A stretch of DNA of 64,000 bases. Origin: Gnetum montanum. Its lineage: Eukaryota; Streptophyta; Gnetopsida; Gnetales; Gnetaceae. The notes under the pieces were generated by a model. That model ran no database searches. It was given only the letters and a program-made list of their open reading frames with translations, and was not told where the DNA came from. The stretch spans positions 129,239-193,238 of the forward strand of contig MNCI01034986.1 of NCBI GenBank assembly GCA_015680685.1. The letters are read 5' to 3'. How positions within the stretch are numbered: position 1 is the first letter of the stretch; every line of letters starts with the position of its first letter. This document shows, piece after piece, positions 22,769 through 33,649 of the stretch. Position numbers and translations under genes: made by a program.

Positions 22769-23368
22769 AATAAGTTCCCCTAATAGAACCTTTATAAAAA
22801 CAAAGCACACACACAAATTTACATGGTTTCCCAACTTGGGAACTCCATACTTAGAGGGTACATTGCAAGCACACCTCCAAACTTTGTTCCTCTTAAAATG
22901 TGGTTGAAGGGACCACACCATATATAATCATCAAGCCCTACTTTGGAGTGTTGTATTGAAACACCAATCACTCAACCTTGTAAGGTCTTGTAAGGCTTGG
23001 AAATGTGGTTTCAAGACTTCCACAATCTTTACATTCTTAAGCTCCACATTGAAGTGTTGTATCACAACACCAACAACTCAGTCCCATAACATCTCAACAA
23101 GGTTAAGCAGATCAACCCCATAGGGCAACAAGAACAAGAATGACAAGGGATAATTGCAACTTAGTTTGCTAATCCTTCTATAGTTAGATATAACACAATA
23201 AAACAATGAGGATTAATAAATAATTCAATGATTATAGATGATTGTACAATGAATATAACAAGGCTTCATATTTCCCATTGCACATAAAGTCTTCTTATAG
23301 TTGTTGTGTTGCTAAATCATTATTGAAACTCATGCAATAGCTAGCTAATGGTTACTAATGATCATGGG

Positions 23369-23627
23369 AGACATCTATCTCATTCCTAAGATGTCTCTCT
23401 AAATTTTTCTTCAAATCTAAGAAGATGTCTTCATTTCCTGAAAGACGTCTTTTTGAAGTCTCCATATTGGAAGATGTCTTTGTCTAATGGAGGACATCTT
23501 TCTAGACTTGATTTGCAATATGCAAAGACATCTTTGCCTTGTGAAAAATGTATTTGTCTATGAAAGACATCTTGCTATTTCTGAAGACGTCTTTGTCTAA
23601 TTTCTCTCCAAATTTGCCAAGACATCT
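23369..23627. promoter_or_regulatory. Array of AGA(CG/TG/CA)TCT octamers in the copia LTR
   Basis: Nine exact octamers: AGACATCT at 23369, 23526, 23565 and 23620; AGATGTCT at 23389, 23423 and 23472; AGACGTCT at 23443 and 23585. Near matches lie at 23492 and 23636. The second LTR of C has a matching array at 28376-28520 and 34649-34711. At homologous places the two LTRs differ as CG against TG or TG against CA, so the ancestral unit is read as the palindrome AGACGTCT. GACGTC is a C-box-type core bound by plant bZIP factors in general; binding here is not shown. Confidence 0.7.
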
Positions 23628-23961
23628 ACTACTTTCCAAAGACATTTTTCTTCACTTTCCCTTGCATGATGAATGCACTGTTCCTTGTCCATAACCTTGA
23701 TCTTTCATATGCTTTAATGGTGTCCACTTTGCTTGTACAATATCAGGTTCTTATCCATGTTCTTTGCTTATTTATTGGAAGACATGTGGATGACCTCCTC
23801 CTTTGAGCTCTAGGATAGTTCATTCCTTGTCCTCTTTAGCTCATCTTGGTTTCCTATGTATGGAGTCATACAAACACAATAGCCATACAAAAATGCAAAT
23901 AACTTTTGTCTCCATTTTACTTAAGATTTTGAGAATACCAAAACACACCAAAAGGTCCACA

Positions 23962-23980
23962 ATCTCCCTATTTTTGGTGA
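23962..23980 (-). other. Polypurine tract of element C
   Basis: On the minus strand this reads CACCAAAAATAGGGAGAT just before the LTR start TGTGGACC. The purine run touching the 3' LTR, with a short T-containing spacer, is typical of plant copia elements. Confidence 0.65.
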
Positions 23981-25985
23981 TGTTCAAAATATAAGAAAAT
24001 GGATTAGTGAATATACAAATATAACCATACTACTCTCCCCATTTTTGAACAACAACAAAAAGGCTAAGGTACACAAACTTGGGTAGAAAATATAGAAAAG
24101 AACAATAATATCCACATAATATGAAGAGCCAAGTGTCACTCACAAACCTAAAAAGATATAGGGAGTATGTATTTATTAGGTCCATAAATAGGTGCCTCAA
24201 ATTTCGCAAGAGCAGGACAAACCTTCCAAGTAAAAGTCAATCTTGAACTTGAAGCAAAGGCTTAAGCAACATAACTCTAAAACAATAAGTCATTAGTACT
24301 GCAAGGTGCTTGGAATTCAAATATTATTCATCCTTATAAAACATGGGCATATCTCTATGGTGAGGTTGATATAGCCATACAACTTCACAATGGAAAACCA
24401 TTGATGTTAGATGAATACATTTCCATAGAGTAATCATGTTATTACTCAAAATGTAGTGAGGAATGTATTGCATCCTCTACTTAAGTCATGATTGTAAAAA
24501 TTGATAACTTCTCATTTGAGGTCAAAACAAGGAGCTACAATTAATTCAATAAGAACCATCAACATTCAATTTTAAAAGTCAAAGCTATGAGTGAGACATG
24601 CAAACTCTGATGTTTGTTCAAAGCAATGCAACATCCACAACCATTGATTAAAAATAAAACATGTTGATAAATATACATTCATATGCTTCTTGAAATTCTC
24701 TCCTAATTTAAATATGATCACATAAAAATATTCTATTAATACAAAAGATCAAAGATAGAGCATATAGAAATAGGTGTTTCATCAAGTATCACACAAATAG
24801 AAAAGCGAGAATATTACAAGTGTTGCCACACATATACCAAGAACTGATCCAATATTGTCAATGAATTTTTAAGCTTGAAGTGAAGTGTGAACATTGAGGA
24901 GTAAGTAATCTTTCTTCAAAATAAGTAATTAATATGGATCTTCATCTTGGTAAATGAGCATATAGCAATCTACAACTTGAAACTAGCCATGCTAAATTCT
25001 CAAAATTTGCATCTCAAAGCAAATTATTGAATGGATAACTCAATCAAAAGCATAGATACCCAAAAATGATCATGGCCTTACTCATAATATCATCTACTTG
25101 CTATATAAAAATAGATACTTCATGCTTAGCTTATGATTGAACATTGGATAGGTGAGCTCTTAGTTCAAAATCCATGAGGACCAATAGAGATTGATGCTAA
25201 AGATCAAAGATAAAAGAAAACTAATCTAATAGATAACATCATGTAATTCTAGATTCAACCAAAATAATTTATCAAAAGAATATGAAATTCATGCATGTGT
25301 TGATTTTAGCACAACTTCGTACAACAACCACAATCATTTACAAACAATAGATGCTAATAATAAATTTAGTATTCATATGTTGTTAAGTACCTTTTAAAGT
25401 CATAATACACAATCATTCAAGGATTTTCCATCCTAATAAATACTTCTTGAAGTTCTTTTCTTACTCATTGTGCATTTTGGCTAAAGTCTTCATGGACTCC
25501 CCCTGCAATGATGGCCCCCAAGATGATTGAGATGTAGGCTCCTCCTACATATGTGCTACTTATCTTAGTCCTTTAAGATCAATGTGAAAAAATCACAAAC
25601 ACACTATAACAATAGATCAACATTAAGCTTAATTTATGGAGATCTAGATCTTCAACCAACAATATTGATAGCATTTTAGAGGTTTGTCTTATCTTAAAAT
25701 GGCAAAATCATCCCAAAGACTAAGAGCATAGAATCATCACAGGAATTTTAGATTAAGCAAGATTGATATAGTAAGATAAGAAATCAAAAAATAAAGATCC
25801 AAGGGAAATAATTACAAGGGCTATTATAAATCTTCACAAAACCAATTATGTTAATATCATGAATGAATGAGACAAATGCTCCGGACACTTATTTTACATT
25901 TTTGATCTAAGACATGGATAATTTAGAAATTTTCATATACTATCCTTATTAAATAACAAGAAAAGAGATAGAGACTTACCTTGAC
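23981..25985 (-). other. Noncoding region between gag and 3' LTR in element C
   Basis: Two kilobases, AT-rich, no ORF over 60 codons and no pol motif on either strand. A second purine-rich word, GGGGGCCATCATTGCAGGGG on the minus strand (about 25498-25518), could be an additional polypurine tract. Long 3' regions with multiple polypurine tracts are known for Sirevirus-type elements. Confidence 0.5.
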
Positions 25986-27711
25986 TACCTTGCTTGCAAA
26001 TAAATTGAGAAGATTAATGGAGTTTAAGTTGAGGTCCCCAATCATGTTTTACCTCCTCCTCCTTAGGTTCTCTTTCATTAGATCATGTATGTAATGTCTC
26101 TATTTGTGCATTTTCCTTGTCATAGGGCTCTTGATCAGTTTTTGCATTATTTTCAAGTTTTCACTTCCCTTCATTCTCACTTATTGATTCCTACATAATT
26201 TCATTATCCAATTCTTTTTGACATGACTAAGCATTAATCCTACTTTGATCATCATAGCTAAGAGCTTGCTTATTGTCACAATTTTTACACACAAATAAAA
26301 TATTATCCTTATGATCAAAATGATTAAACCTTGCTATGCTTAAGCATGAGCTTGAACTTGATTTTTCATGTGTTGGTTTCTCTAAATTATTTGGTTGATT
26401 TTTAGGAGTCTCTTCTTCTTGAATCTTGTTGCAATCCTTGTTACAAGAGGTTAGTTTTTGAATCTCAACTTTTAGGTTTGAGATTTATTCTTTAATTTTA
26501 GCATGAATAACATATAACTTAGAATGTACTAGTTTCTTTTCCTTCCTAATCAAATGATGTAAAAGAAAAATTTCTTCTTTAAATTCACTATACCTTTTGT
26601 CACACTTACTATCTTGTTCAACTACATGTGAGGAATTTTCATTGGTAAGCACCATGCAGATGAGATGAGATTATTCATGAGAATTGAACACTTCTTCTTC
26701 ACTTTGCTCACTATCATCCCAACTTGTATAAAATTTGGTCTTTCTTGGTTCCACATCATTGGATCTATTATTTGGTTGAACTTTGATATCATGTGGATCA
26801 CTAGGACATTTGAAGGCCATATGGCCTCTTCCTCCACAAACCCAACACTCTATGAAAGAAAAATCTAGATTTGAAGAATTTAAAAAATTTCTACCTCTTT
26901 CTCTACCTTTGAAGAAATTTTGTCTTTGTTGTTTTTGAATTATTCCTTTGTTTCATCTTGTAAGGAATAGTTTTATTCTCCTTGAGAGAAGAGTAATCTC
27001 ATCTATATTGCCCTCATCATGCTCATTAACCTCCTTCTCCTTGGAGGTAGTCTTTAGAGTAATAGGTTTTTCTTGAATCTCTTCTTCACTTATGAGATTC
27101 ATTTCATAGGTAATGAGAGCACTTTGAAGTTCTGCAAATCTCAAAGTTAGGAAATCTCTGATTTCCTCCATGGTTGTAAGCTTAGGCCTTAACTTTGGTT
27201 GTAGAGTTTTGATCATTTTGATGATGACATCACTTTCTAGCAAGTCTTTCCCTATTCTTTTGGTGGTTGCAACAAGATCATTAACTCTAGAAAAATAATC
27301 CTTGATTTTCTTACCTTGTTGCATTTTTAGTTTATCATATTTACTTTGTAGAACTAATAGTTTTGATTACGTAATAATAGAGGTTCCTTCATAAGCAACT
27401 TCTAAAGTTTGCCAAATTTCTTTGGAAATTTTACATCTTGCTATCCTATTGAATTTAGATTTATTCAATGCATATTATAAATACATTTTTTCTTTTGAAT
27501 CAAATATGAACTTATCCTTTTCCTCTTGAGACCATTTGTTATGAGGCTTAATGATGCTAGTGGTGCCATCAATGGGTGGAGCATAGCCTTCCAAGATTGA
27601 TTCCTAGACTTCAAAGTTCATGGATTTGAAGAACCCTTACATTCTGGCTTTTCAATAAGTGAAGAAGAATCTGTCAAACATGTGTTTCTTTGTGTAAGAA
27701 GTCCCCTCCAT
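25986..27711 (-). pseudogene. gag: Ty1/copia (Sirevirus-like) gag remnant of element C
   Basis: ATG at 27711-27709, 40 bp inside the primer-binding site, opens MEGTSYTKKHMFDRFFFTY, the copia gag N-terminus. The frame continues through stops at Trp or Gln positions to KISKEIWQTLEVAYEGT, then the long open part 27324-26953 (KIKDYFSRVNDLVATTKRIG; IIKMIKTLQPKLRPKLTTME), the gag-polypeptide domain of LTR copia type. An intact CCHC knuckle, CWVCGGRGHMAFKC, lies at 26806-26846. It is followed by FYTSWDDSEQSEEE and a charged tail to about 25986. Decay is milder than in the gypsy remnants: about ten stops over 570 codons. Confidence 0.9.
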
Positions 27712-27750
27712 TGTTCACTCTTGAAGTTGGTGATGAAACAAAGAGTACTA

Positions 27751-27763
27751 GGCTCCGATACCA
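27751..27763 (-). other. Primer-binding site of element C (tRNA-iMet type)
   Basis: On the minus strand the LTR end TTCAACA is followed by ATCTACAAG and then TGGTATCGGAGCC. This equals the usual plant copia site TGGTATCAGAGCC, complementary to the initiator Met tRNA 3' end, with one change. The 9-nt gap between LTR and site is typical of some copia lineages. Confidence 0.8.
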
Positions 27764-27772
27764 CTTGTAGAT

Positions 27773-28537
27773 TGTTGAACTTAGAAGGGGAAGGGGGTGG
27801 GGGGGAGGGATGAATAAGTTCCTCTAATCAACTCTTTATAAAACAATGCACATACATGAATTTACATGTTTTTCCAACTTGGGTACTCCATACTTGGAGG
27901 ATAGATTGCAAGCACATCTCTAAAATGTTTTGCTCTCAAAATGTGATTGAAGGAACGACACTTTGTATAGTCATCAAGCCCCTCTCCAATGTGGTTTCAA
28001 GGCTTCCAAAACCTTTACAATCTAGAGTTCCACATTGGAGTGTTGTACTCTAGCACTAACAACTTAATCCTGCAAGATCTTAAGAAGCTCAAGGACATCA
28101 ACCCCCACAGGGCAACAAAAACAAGAATTACAAGGGAGACTTGCAAGTTAGTTTGTTGATCCTTGTATAGTTAGGTACAACACAATAAAATAATGAGGAT
28201 CAATAGAGAATTCAATGATTACAAATGATTGTACAATGAATACAACAAGGCTTGCACATTTCCCAATCACATCAAGTTTTCTTATAGCTGCTATGTTGCT
28301 AAATCCTTCTTAAAACTCATGTAGTAGCTAGCTAATAGTCACTAATAGTCATAGGAGATGTATTTCCTATGCCTAAGATGTCTCTTTGAATTTTCCTTCA
28401 AATCTAGGAAGATGTCTTTGTTTCTTGAAAGATGTCTTTTTGAAGTCTTCATACTAGAAGACATCTTTGTCTAATGGAAGACATCTTTTTGGAATTGGTC
28501 TACAATTTGCAAAGATGTCTCTATTTAAGAAAGACAT
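27773..28537 (-). mobile_element. 5' LTR of element C, inner part
   Basis: Begins on the plus strand with TGTTGAACTTAGAAGGGG and aligns with 22687-23573. It ends where element A was inserted; the last five bases (28533-28537, GACAT) are the left target-site copy. The outer part of this LTR is at 34630-35022. Confidence 0.88.
28533..28537. repeat. Target-site duplication of element A, left copy (GACAT)
   Basis: GACAT precedes the LTR start TGATGAG and recurs at 34630-34634 after the LTR end CTCATCA. The unoccupied site is visible in the other LTR of C at 23566-23570. Confidence 0.95.
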
Positions 28538-29426
28538 TGATGAGTGGCAAGGTACCCTACGCTCAACCATACAAATATGAGCATTTCACAGACAATCTGG
28601 TCAAATTCCAAGGACTAAGTGCTTATGCACCTTTGTGGAACAAGGACAGGTTGGTTGATCATTGTCTTCCCAAGCTTACTTGTAGGTCACGATTGTATGG
28701 TTAAGTAAGCTTGAGGCATATTATTTTTATAGCTTTTATGTTTTTATGTCCTACACTAGTAGGGAAGGAGAGAGGTAACTAAGTGACTAATTTAACTTAA
28801 CTACTCATTAACTAAGTTCCAACTAATCCTAACACTAGCATCTATTCCCATTTGCTATACACATCCTGAACTAGTGTAACACTACTAGGATTACCAAAAA
28901 CTAATCGTTACTAGGTTACTAAGCATTACACGCATACTCGAAGTGTTCGTGCTTGTGTAATTTAACAATTTGCCTAATTGATCAAAATGAATTGTTGTGC
29001 TAATAACAGAAATGTAAAGTGCATAAAATAAAATAATGCATAAGAAAATAAAATAAAATAAATGTGTAAGAAAAAAATCTCAATTGCCACAAGGATGAAT
29101 TGAAGAGCTCGTCTTTATTTCCATACACAAGGTATGCTCACGTACACAATGCTCGAATAAAGATCCATTCACACTTAGACCTCTTGCTATGGGCACTTAG
29201 AAAATACTCTAACTTTCAAATAAACTACAAGAGTTTTGCTACTTTACTGCTAAAAGACTTCCTCCTAAATTGTGCACATGGGCACTGTATTTATAGGCTT
29301 GGGAGTAACTACTCTAATACTTAGAAAAACTACCACTCTAATAATTAGAAAAACTACCACTCTAAATATTAGAAAAAATGCCACTCTAATAATTAGAATA
29401 ACCTACTAGAGTAACCACTCTCATCA
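28538..29426 (-). mobile_element. 3' LTR of element A
   Basis: 889 bp from TGATGAGTGG to CTCTCATCA on the plus strand. It aligns with 33650-34629 at roughly 85-90 percent by eye, with a copy-number difference in the 24-bp tandem repeat (29308-29400, four units against seven). It contains TATTTATA at 29288-29295, the TATA box in element orientation. Confidence 0.9.
29308..29400. repeat. 24-bp tandem repeat, four units (3' LTR of A)
   Basis: Units resemble ACTACCACTCTAATAATTAG plus AAAA. The same array in the 5' LTR has seven units (34439-34603). It lies between the LTR's outer end and the TATA box in element orientation, the promoter-proximal U3. Confidence 0.85.
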
Positions 29427-29642
29427 TACCCCCATGACTGAATAAAAAATCATCCTTGAGTTCCTTACAAAATATTGCGAAGGTATGGGATTATTGACTA
29501 ATTGACAACTGATGGTGGAATGGGATGACAGACTCAATGTGCCTAGTGAACAAATCAATAAGCATATTACAACATTAGTGTTCATGACCATTGTGGTGAA
29601 CACTCATACATAAATGACATCCAAGCCTTTATTGGATAGCTT

Positions 29643-29683
<41 letters not shown>

Positions 29684-31560
29684 GGAGCATGTTGTCGCCA
29701 ATGCTGAGATTGCGCCTTCCATTGTTTATCCATATCCATGCAACCAAACTTGCTCCTTTCATAAATGATCTAGTTTTGGTCCATCCTGAGTGCTTCCTTC
29801 AAGCCCAGTCCATTGTTTGTATGATTGTCATCTGCATACACAACACAGTCACAAATGAGTAAGGATAGATAATCCACAATGCAGTTGATACCTTGCCTCG
29901 ATATGAAGCGCATTGGCTGAGTTATGGTTATGGAAGAAATTGGTTTGATGATTTATCACTGACAACTACCCAAGGTGCAGGGGTTAGGTAATTAGTAAAA
30001 TGGAAAAAATTAAAAAATTTATACTAGGGCCCCCATGACTAAGAGAAAACTTTCGGTATCTATATGATGGAAAAATATGAGGAACAATATAGATGGAAAA
30101 AAATAACAATGACAACGCCAATAAAATGGATGCCATGGATAGGGATCAAACAAGAGATGATTAATTGCAGGAAATGTTTAAGGAAAAGAACTTAACAATT
30201 GCATCAAAAAAGAAATGCCAGTGGGTGCTCCCCAAAGTAGGCTCATGACTTTTATGCCATAACAAACCCACAAACCAAAGAGTTCATAGGTTCTAGGTAT
30301 GTCATTTGGAAGCAAGAGTTAAAAACTTACCCACAAGAATTCACTAAAGAAAAATAATGCATCAATCTAGAATAGACTAATGATAAAATTGACAATGAGG
30401 TGGAAAATGGGAAGAAAGATGGAAAGGAGAGAATGGAATGGAATCCCAAGAACAAGGTTTTGTAAATCCCCTTGTGTATTTCATGGTTAAGATAACTAAG
30501 TAAAACTCATTCCAAATCTAGACTCAAACCAACCACATTTACTGACCTCGCATCAATACACCTGGCCAATCCATCCTCTTAAGGAAACAAGAATTCTTTC
30601 ACAAAGAGTGACCACCATCCCAAGGAGAGTGAGATGGAGAAGCAGGAAGCGAGAAAGGGCCTTAGTTAGAGGGAACCTTCAGGCATGGGTAACATGTCTT
30701 TCCAGTGCCATAACTAGTGCTTGTAGCCCATATTACTTTATTATGTCTAAGGGGTGTACCTTGAATTCTCACATTTTTCTCTTTTCTCTCTCTCTCTCTT
30801 TTTTACGTGAGAACCACATCATGCAAAGACTTATTTTTATTCACTCAGCTTCCTAATTTTTGAACAATATTAGAATGGAAGAAAACCTAAGAAAAAGCAT
30901 CCAGGAACCCAAGAGAATGGCCAACACAAATGCATTGAATTCCCTTGAAGTCACACCCTTCTCATCCTGTGAGTCTTTCTTTGGTTTGAAAAATACCCAG
31001 TCACCAATTCATTAACAAGTTTACTTAGAAAAAGGGGACTATATAGTTCCAAGCCAAAGGAGATCATAGAGTTGTATGGATGACTGGATGGCATGGACTC
31101 ATTGCCTATTTTACCAAAAGAACCATACCTTAATATCAACATCATAATTCAAAGGTAAAAACAAAACATTAGAAATCAATATGATATAATTCAATCCATC
31201 ATCATGAGCACTTATTGGATGATGAATAAAAGTAAATCAAACAATTAAAAAATAGTAAAAATATGAACAATGGTGTAAAACAAAAATAAGAAAAGTTGGA
31301 AACATGTGTAAAACAAAAATGTGTGAAAAAAAACTGTGTAAAATAAAAATGTGTAAAACAAAAATTCAAAAAGAACTGAGGGCCTAGAATGGTTAGCATA
31401 GGTGGCCATCTTCCCCATGACTAAGTTAGAAGGAGGAGCTTTGAAATAGTGAGTAAGGTTGTTCATCAATAGAGGTAGCATGTGTACTAGCTGTCCTAAG
31501 CTCATGGAAAGGATTGGTTTGTTGGGTGAGGAGATAGGTAAGAATGATATTGTACTAGTT
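29427..31560 (-). other. 3' region of element A, conserved with B and J
   Basis: 2.1 kb between RNase H and the 3' LTR, aligning with 54486-56425 (B) and, for the first 0.8 kb, with 63210-64000 (J). The purine motif AGTCATGGGGG (minus strand) occurs at the LTR edge (29429-29439) and again at 30030-30040, with AGTCATGGGG at 31413-31422. A (GA)n microsatellite lies at 29644-29680. A short frame at 31145-30951 (LRYGSFGKIGNESMPSSHPY) has a partly matching translation in B (LWYGSFDITGNESMSPMHPW). Athila elements can carry an env-like ORF here, but nothing recognisable remains. Confidence 0.6.
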
Positions 31561-31639
31561 TGTCTCCATGGGTGATTAATTATTCACTACACTAGAAAAG
31601 AGGAATTCATTAGGAAAATAATCAAATATTGGATACCCA

Positions 31640-33345
31640 TCCTCTTTGTTGTCCCATTACAACTGAGATAAATGATTAGCAACTATAGTCTTAGTGTCTT
31701 TAGTATCAATCATTGTAAGATTGAACTCTTGTAAGATTACAAGCCATTGTATGATACGAGGGCTTACCATTGGATTATTCATGAGGAACCTTATTGCACT
31801 ATGATCTATATATATATATATATATATGCTTTATATCCCAATACATAGTGTCTAAACGTTTCTAGTGCAAACACTATAGACATTAATTCTTTCTCTATGG
31901 TAGTGTAGTTAAGTTGTGCACTAGTAATACTTCTACTTGCATAGTGGATGTAATAAGGACACTCTGAGTCATCTAACTATGTAAGTACAACTCCTATGGC
32001 ATAGTTGGATGCATTAGTCATGATATGGAATGGTTTGGACCAGTTAGGAGCTTGTAGAATGGGTGTTTCTACTAGCTTCTATTTCAGAGTTTGAAAAGAT
32101 AATTTGCATTCCCTAGTCCACTTGAAAGGTACGTTCTTTTTTGTTAATTTCACCAATGGTTTGGAAACCTTTGAAAAGTTCTCAATAAATCTCCTATAGT
32201 AGCCACTATGTCCAAGGAATGGCCAAATATCTTTAAAAATTTCTAGCTGACAGGTAATTCCTTGGATAACTTTGATTTTCTTGGGGTCTACCTTTATCCT
32301 TGCGTGTGAGATTTTGTGCCCTAGTACTATGCCCTCTTGGACCATCAAATGGATTTTCTACCAGTTGAGCCTTAAATTGATTTCTACACATCTTTTCAAC
32401 ACTTGCTCCAACTGGTCCAAGGATTGATCAAAGTTTGCTCCATAGGTGGAGAAATTGTCCATAAAGACCTCCATGCCATTCCCTATCTGCTATTGGAATA
32501 TGCTTAGAACTAGTCGTTGCAATGTTGCAGGGGCATTGCACAAGCCAAACGACATATTTTTGTATGCAAACGTTCCCCAAGGACTGGTGAATATAGTCTT
32601 AGCTTGGTCTTTTGGGGCTATTTGTATTTGGTTATATCCACTATATCCATCTAGAAAACTATAATAGTGATGCCTTGTGATGGTGTCTAAGACTTGGTTG
32701 ACAAATGACAATGGAAAGTGATCTTTGAATGTTGCCATATTTAGTAGCCTGCAATCTATGCACACCCTCCATTTTCCTCCCTTTTTAGGCACAATAACTA
32801 AGGGGCTAACCCATTTTCTATCAGCAATGGGGTATATGAACCTAGCCTTGAGAAGCTATTCAATTTCTTCCTTGACTACTTGCTTCAGCTTTGGGTTGAA
32901 ATGCATTTGTGGTTGTCTTTGAGGCTTCATGAAGGAGTCGGCGTAAATCCTATGTTGACATATTCTAGGATCTATTCAAGTTAATTCAAGATATGACCAA
33001 GTTGATGCTTTTGACCATCTAATGATTACCTTCTACAATTCTTCTTTTTCTTTAGGAGCAAGCTTAGTGTTGATAATTACTGATTTTCCATTTTTAAGGA
33101 AAATGTATTTCATATCGGTGGATAATGGTTTCAACTCAAGGGACTCCTGCTTAAATTTCTTAGGGATTTCCAACTTCCCCAAATTGACATTTTGAAGGTT
33201 AAGACTTGGAAGTTGGTAATGGACTTTCTCTAATATGTCTATGCTATCGATGTAAGCACAAGTCAAACCCTCAATTGGTTCCATGCATATGAGTGAACTG
33301 CTTTCTTGATTAGTTGTCAGCCACTGGATGCCTTCATAGTTGTTT
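31640..33345 (-). pseudogene. pol: Reverse transcriptase and RNase H remnant of element A
   Basis: These enzymes copy element RNA into DNA. The pre-RT part starts with INNYEGIQWLTTNQESSSLI. Reverse transcriptase is clear: PKKGGKWRVCIDCRLLN, DHFPLSFVNQVLDT, FLDGYSGYNQIQIAPKDQAK, MSFGLCNAPATLQRLVLSIF, then EVFMDNFSTYGANFDQSLDQ and GHSGYYRRFIENFSKVSKPL. The catalytic Asp-Asp reads Asp-Asn (32454-32465). RNase H follows: TNASNYAIGVVLT (first Asp is Asn, 32013-32015), TTIEKELMSIVFALETFRHY, then DHSAIRFLMNNP and VANHLSQL (last Asp is Asn, 31675-31677). In-frame stops include those after LSIF-Gln and LRLNW. A (TA)n run at 31807-31827 shifts the frame. Integrase is missing. The lineage is non-chromoviral Ty3/gypsy, Athila/Tat side. 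Confidence 0.92.
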
Positions 33346-33513
33346 ATCATGATGGAGGATAAAGGTGAAGTCTAATATATACTCATTGAGATGAATATAT
33401 ACCATTTAAACTTGTTGAGGGGTTGGTGGACCAACGTCATGTGTATTACGCCGCCAACTATTTCTTGTTTTAGACTTAGTTGGTGAGGCGCTTTTGTATG
33501 AAGAAGCAGACAT
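33346..33513 (-). pseudogene. gag: Gag N-terminus stub of element A
   Basis: ATG 33513-33511 opens MSASSYKSASPTKSKTRNSW and continues to MVYIHLNEYILDFTFILHHD. It matches the start of B gag (MCSSSNKSTSPPRNNIRDSQ; VVYIHHDEYVSNFTFILHQD). After HHDKQL the sequence continues directly with the pre-RT region that in B lies 2.9 kb further on. The leader between this stub and the primer-binding site (33514-33630) is also conserved with B (59847-59943). Confidence 0.85.
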
Positions 33514-33630
33514 ACTTGTCTATTCAGTGTGCAATGTATTCTTATTTATTATTTTCTCAACCAACCCTAAGGGTTCATTCCAATGATGTGAATGATTTCC
33601 TATGTTCTAATTAGCGCACAAACAACTAAG

Positions 33631-33648
33631 TCCTCGGCAATAGCGCCA
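33631..33648 (-). other. Primer-binding site of element A (tRNA-Asp type)
   Basis: The plus strand reads TCCTCGGCAATAGCGCCA one base from the LTR edge. The 3' end of plant tRNA-Asp is TCCCCGGCAACGGCGCCA as I know it, giving 15 of 18 matches, all differences being transitions. The same site in B is at 59944-59961. tRNA-Asp priming is common in Athila-type plant elements. Confidence 0.82.
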
Positions 33649-33649
33649 A

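Larger units (their letters stand above)
22687..23961 (-). mobile_element. 3' LTR of element C
   Basis: About 1.27 kb, aligning with 27773-28537 plus 34635-35022. On the plus strand it runs from TTAAACTTAGAGATG to AAAGGTCCACA; in element orientation it starts TGTGGACC. The segment around 23565-23590 supplies the empty site for element A (GAAAGACATCTTGCTATTTC). It is longer than its partner, mainly from a segment near 22930-22990 and a longer G-rich tract. Confidence 0.88.

Noticed and set aside
29614-29862. Open frame containing an Arg-Glu repeat as a protein
   Set aside because: The repeat is a (GA)n microsatellite in the 3' region of element A, on the strand opposite to the element.
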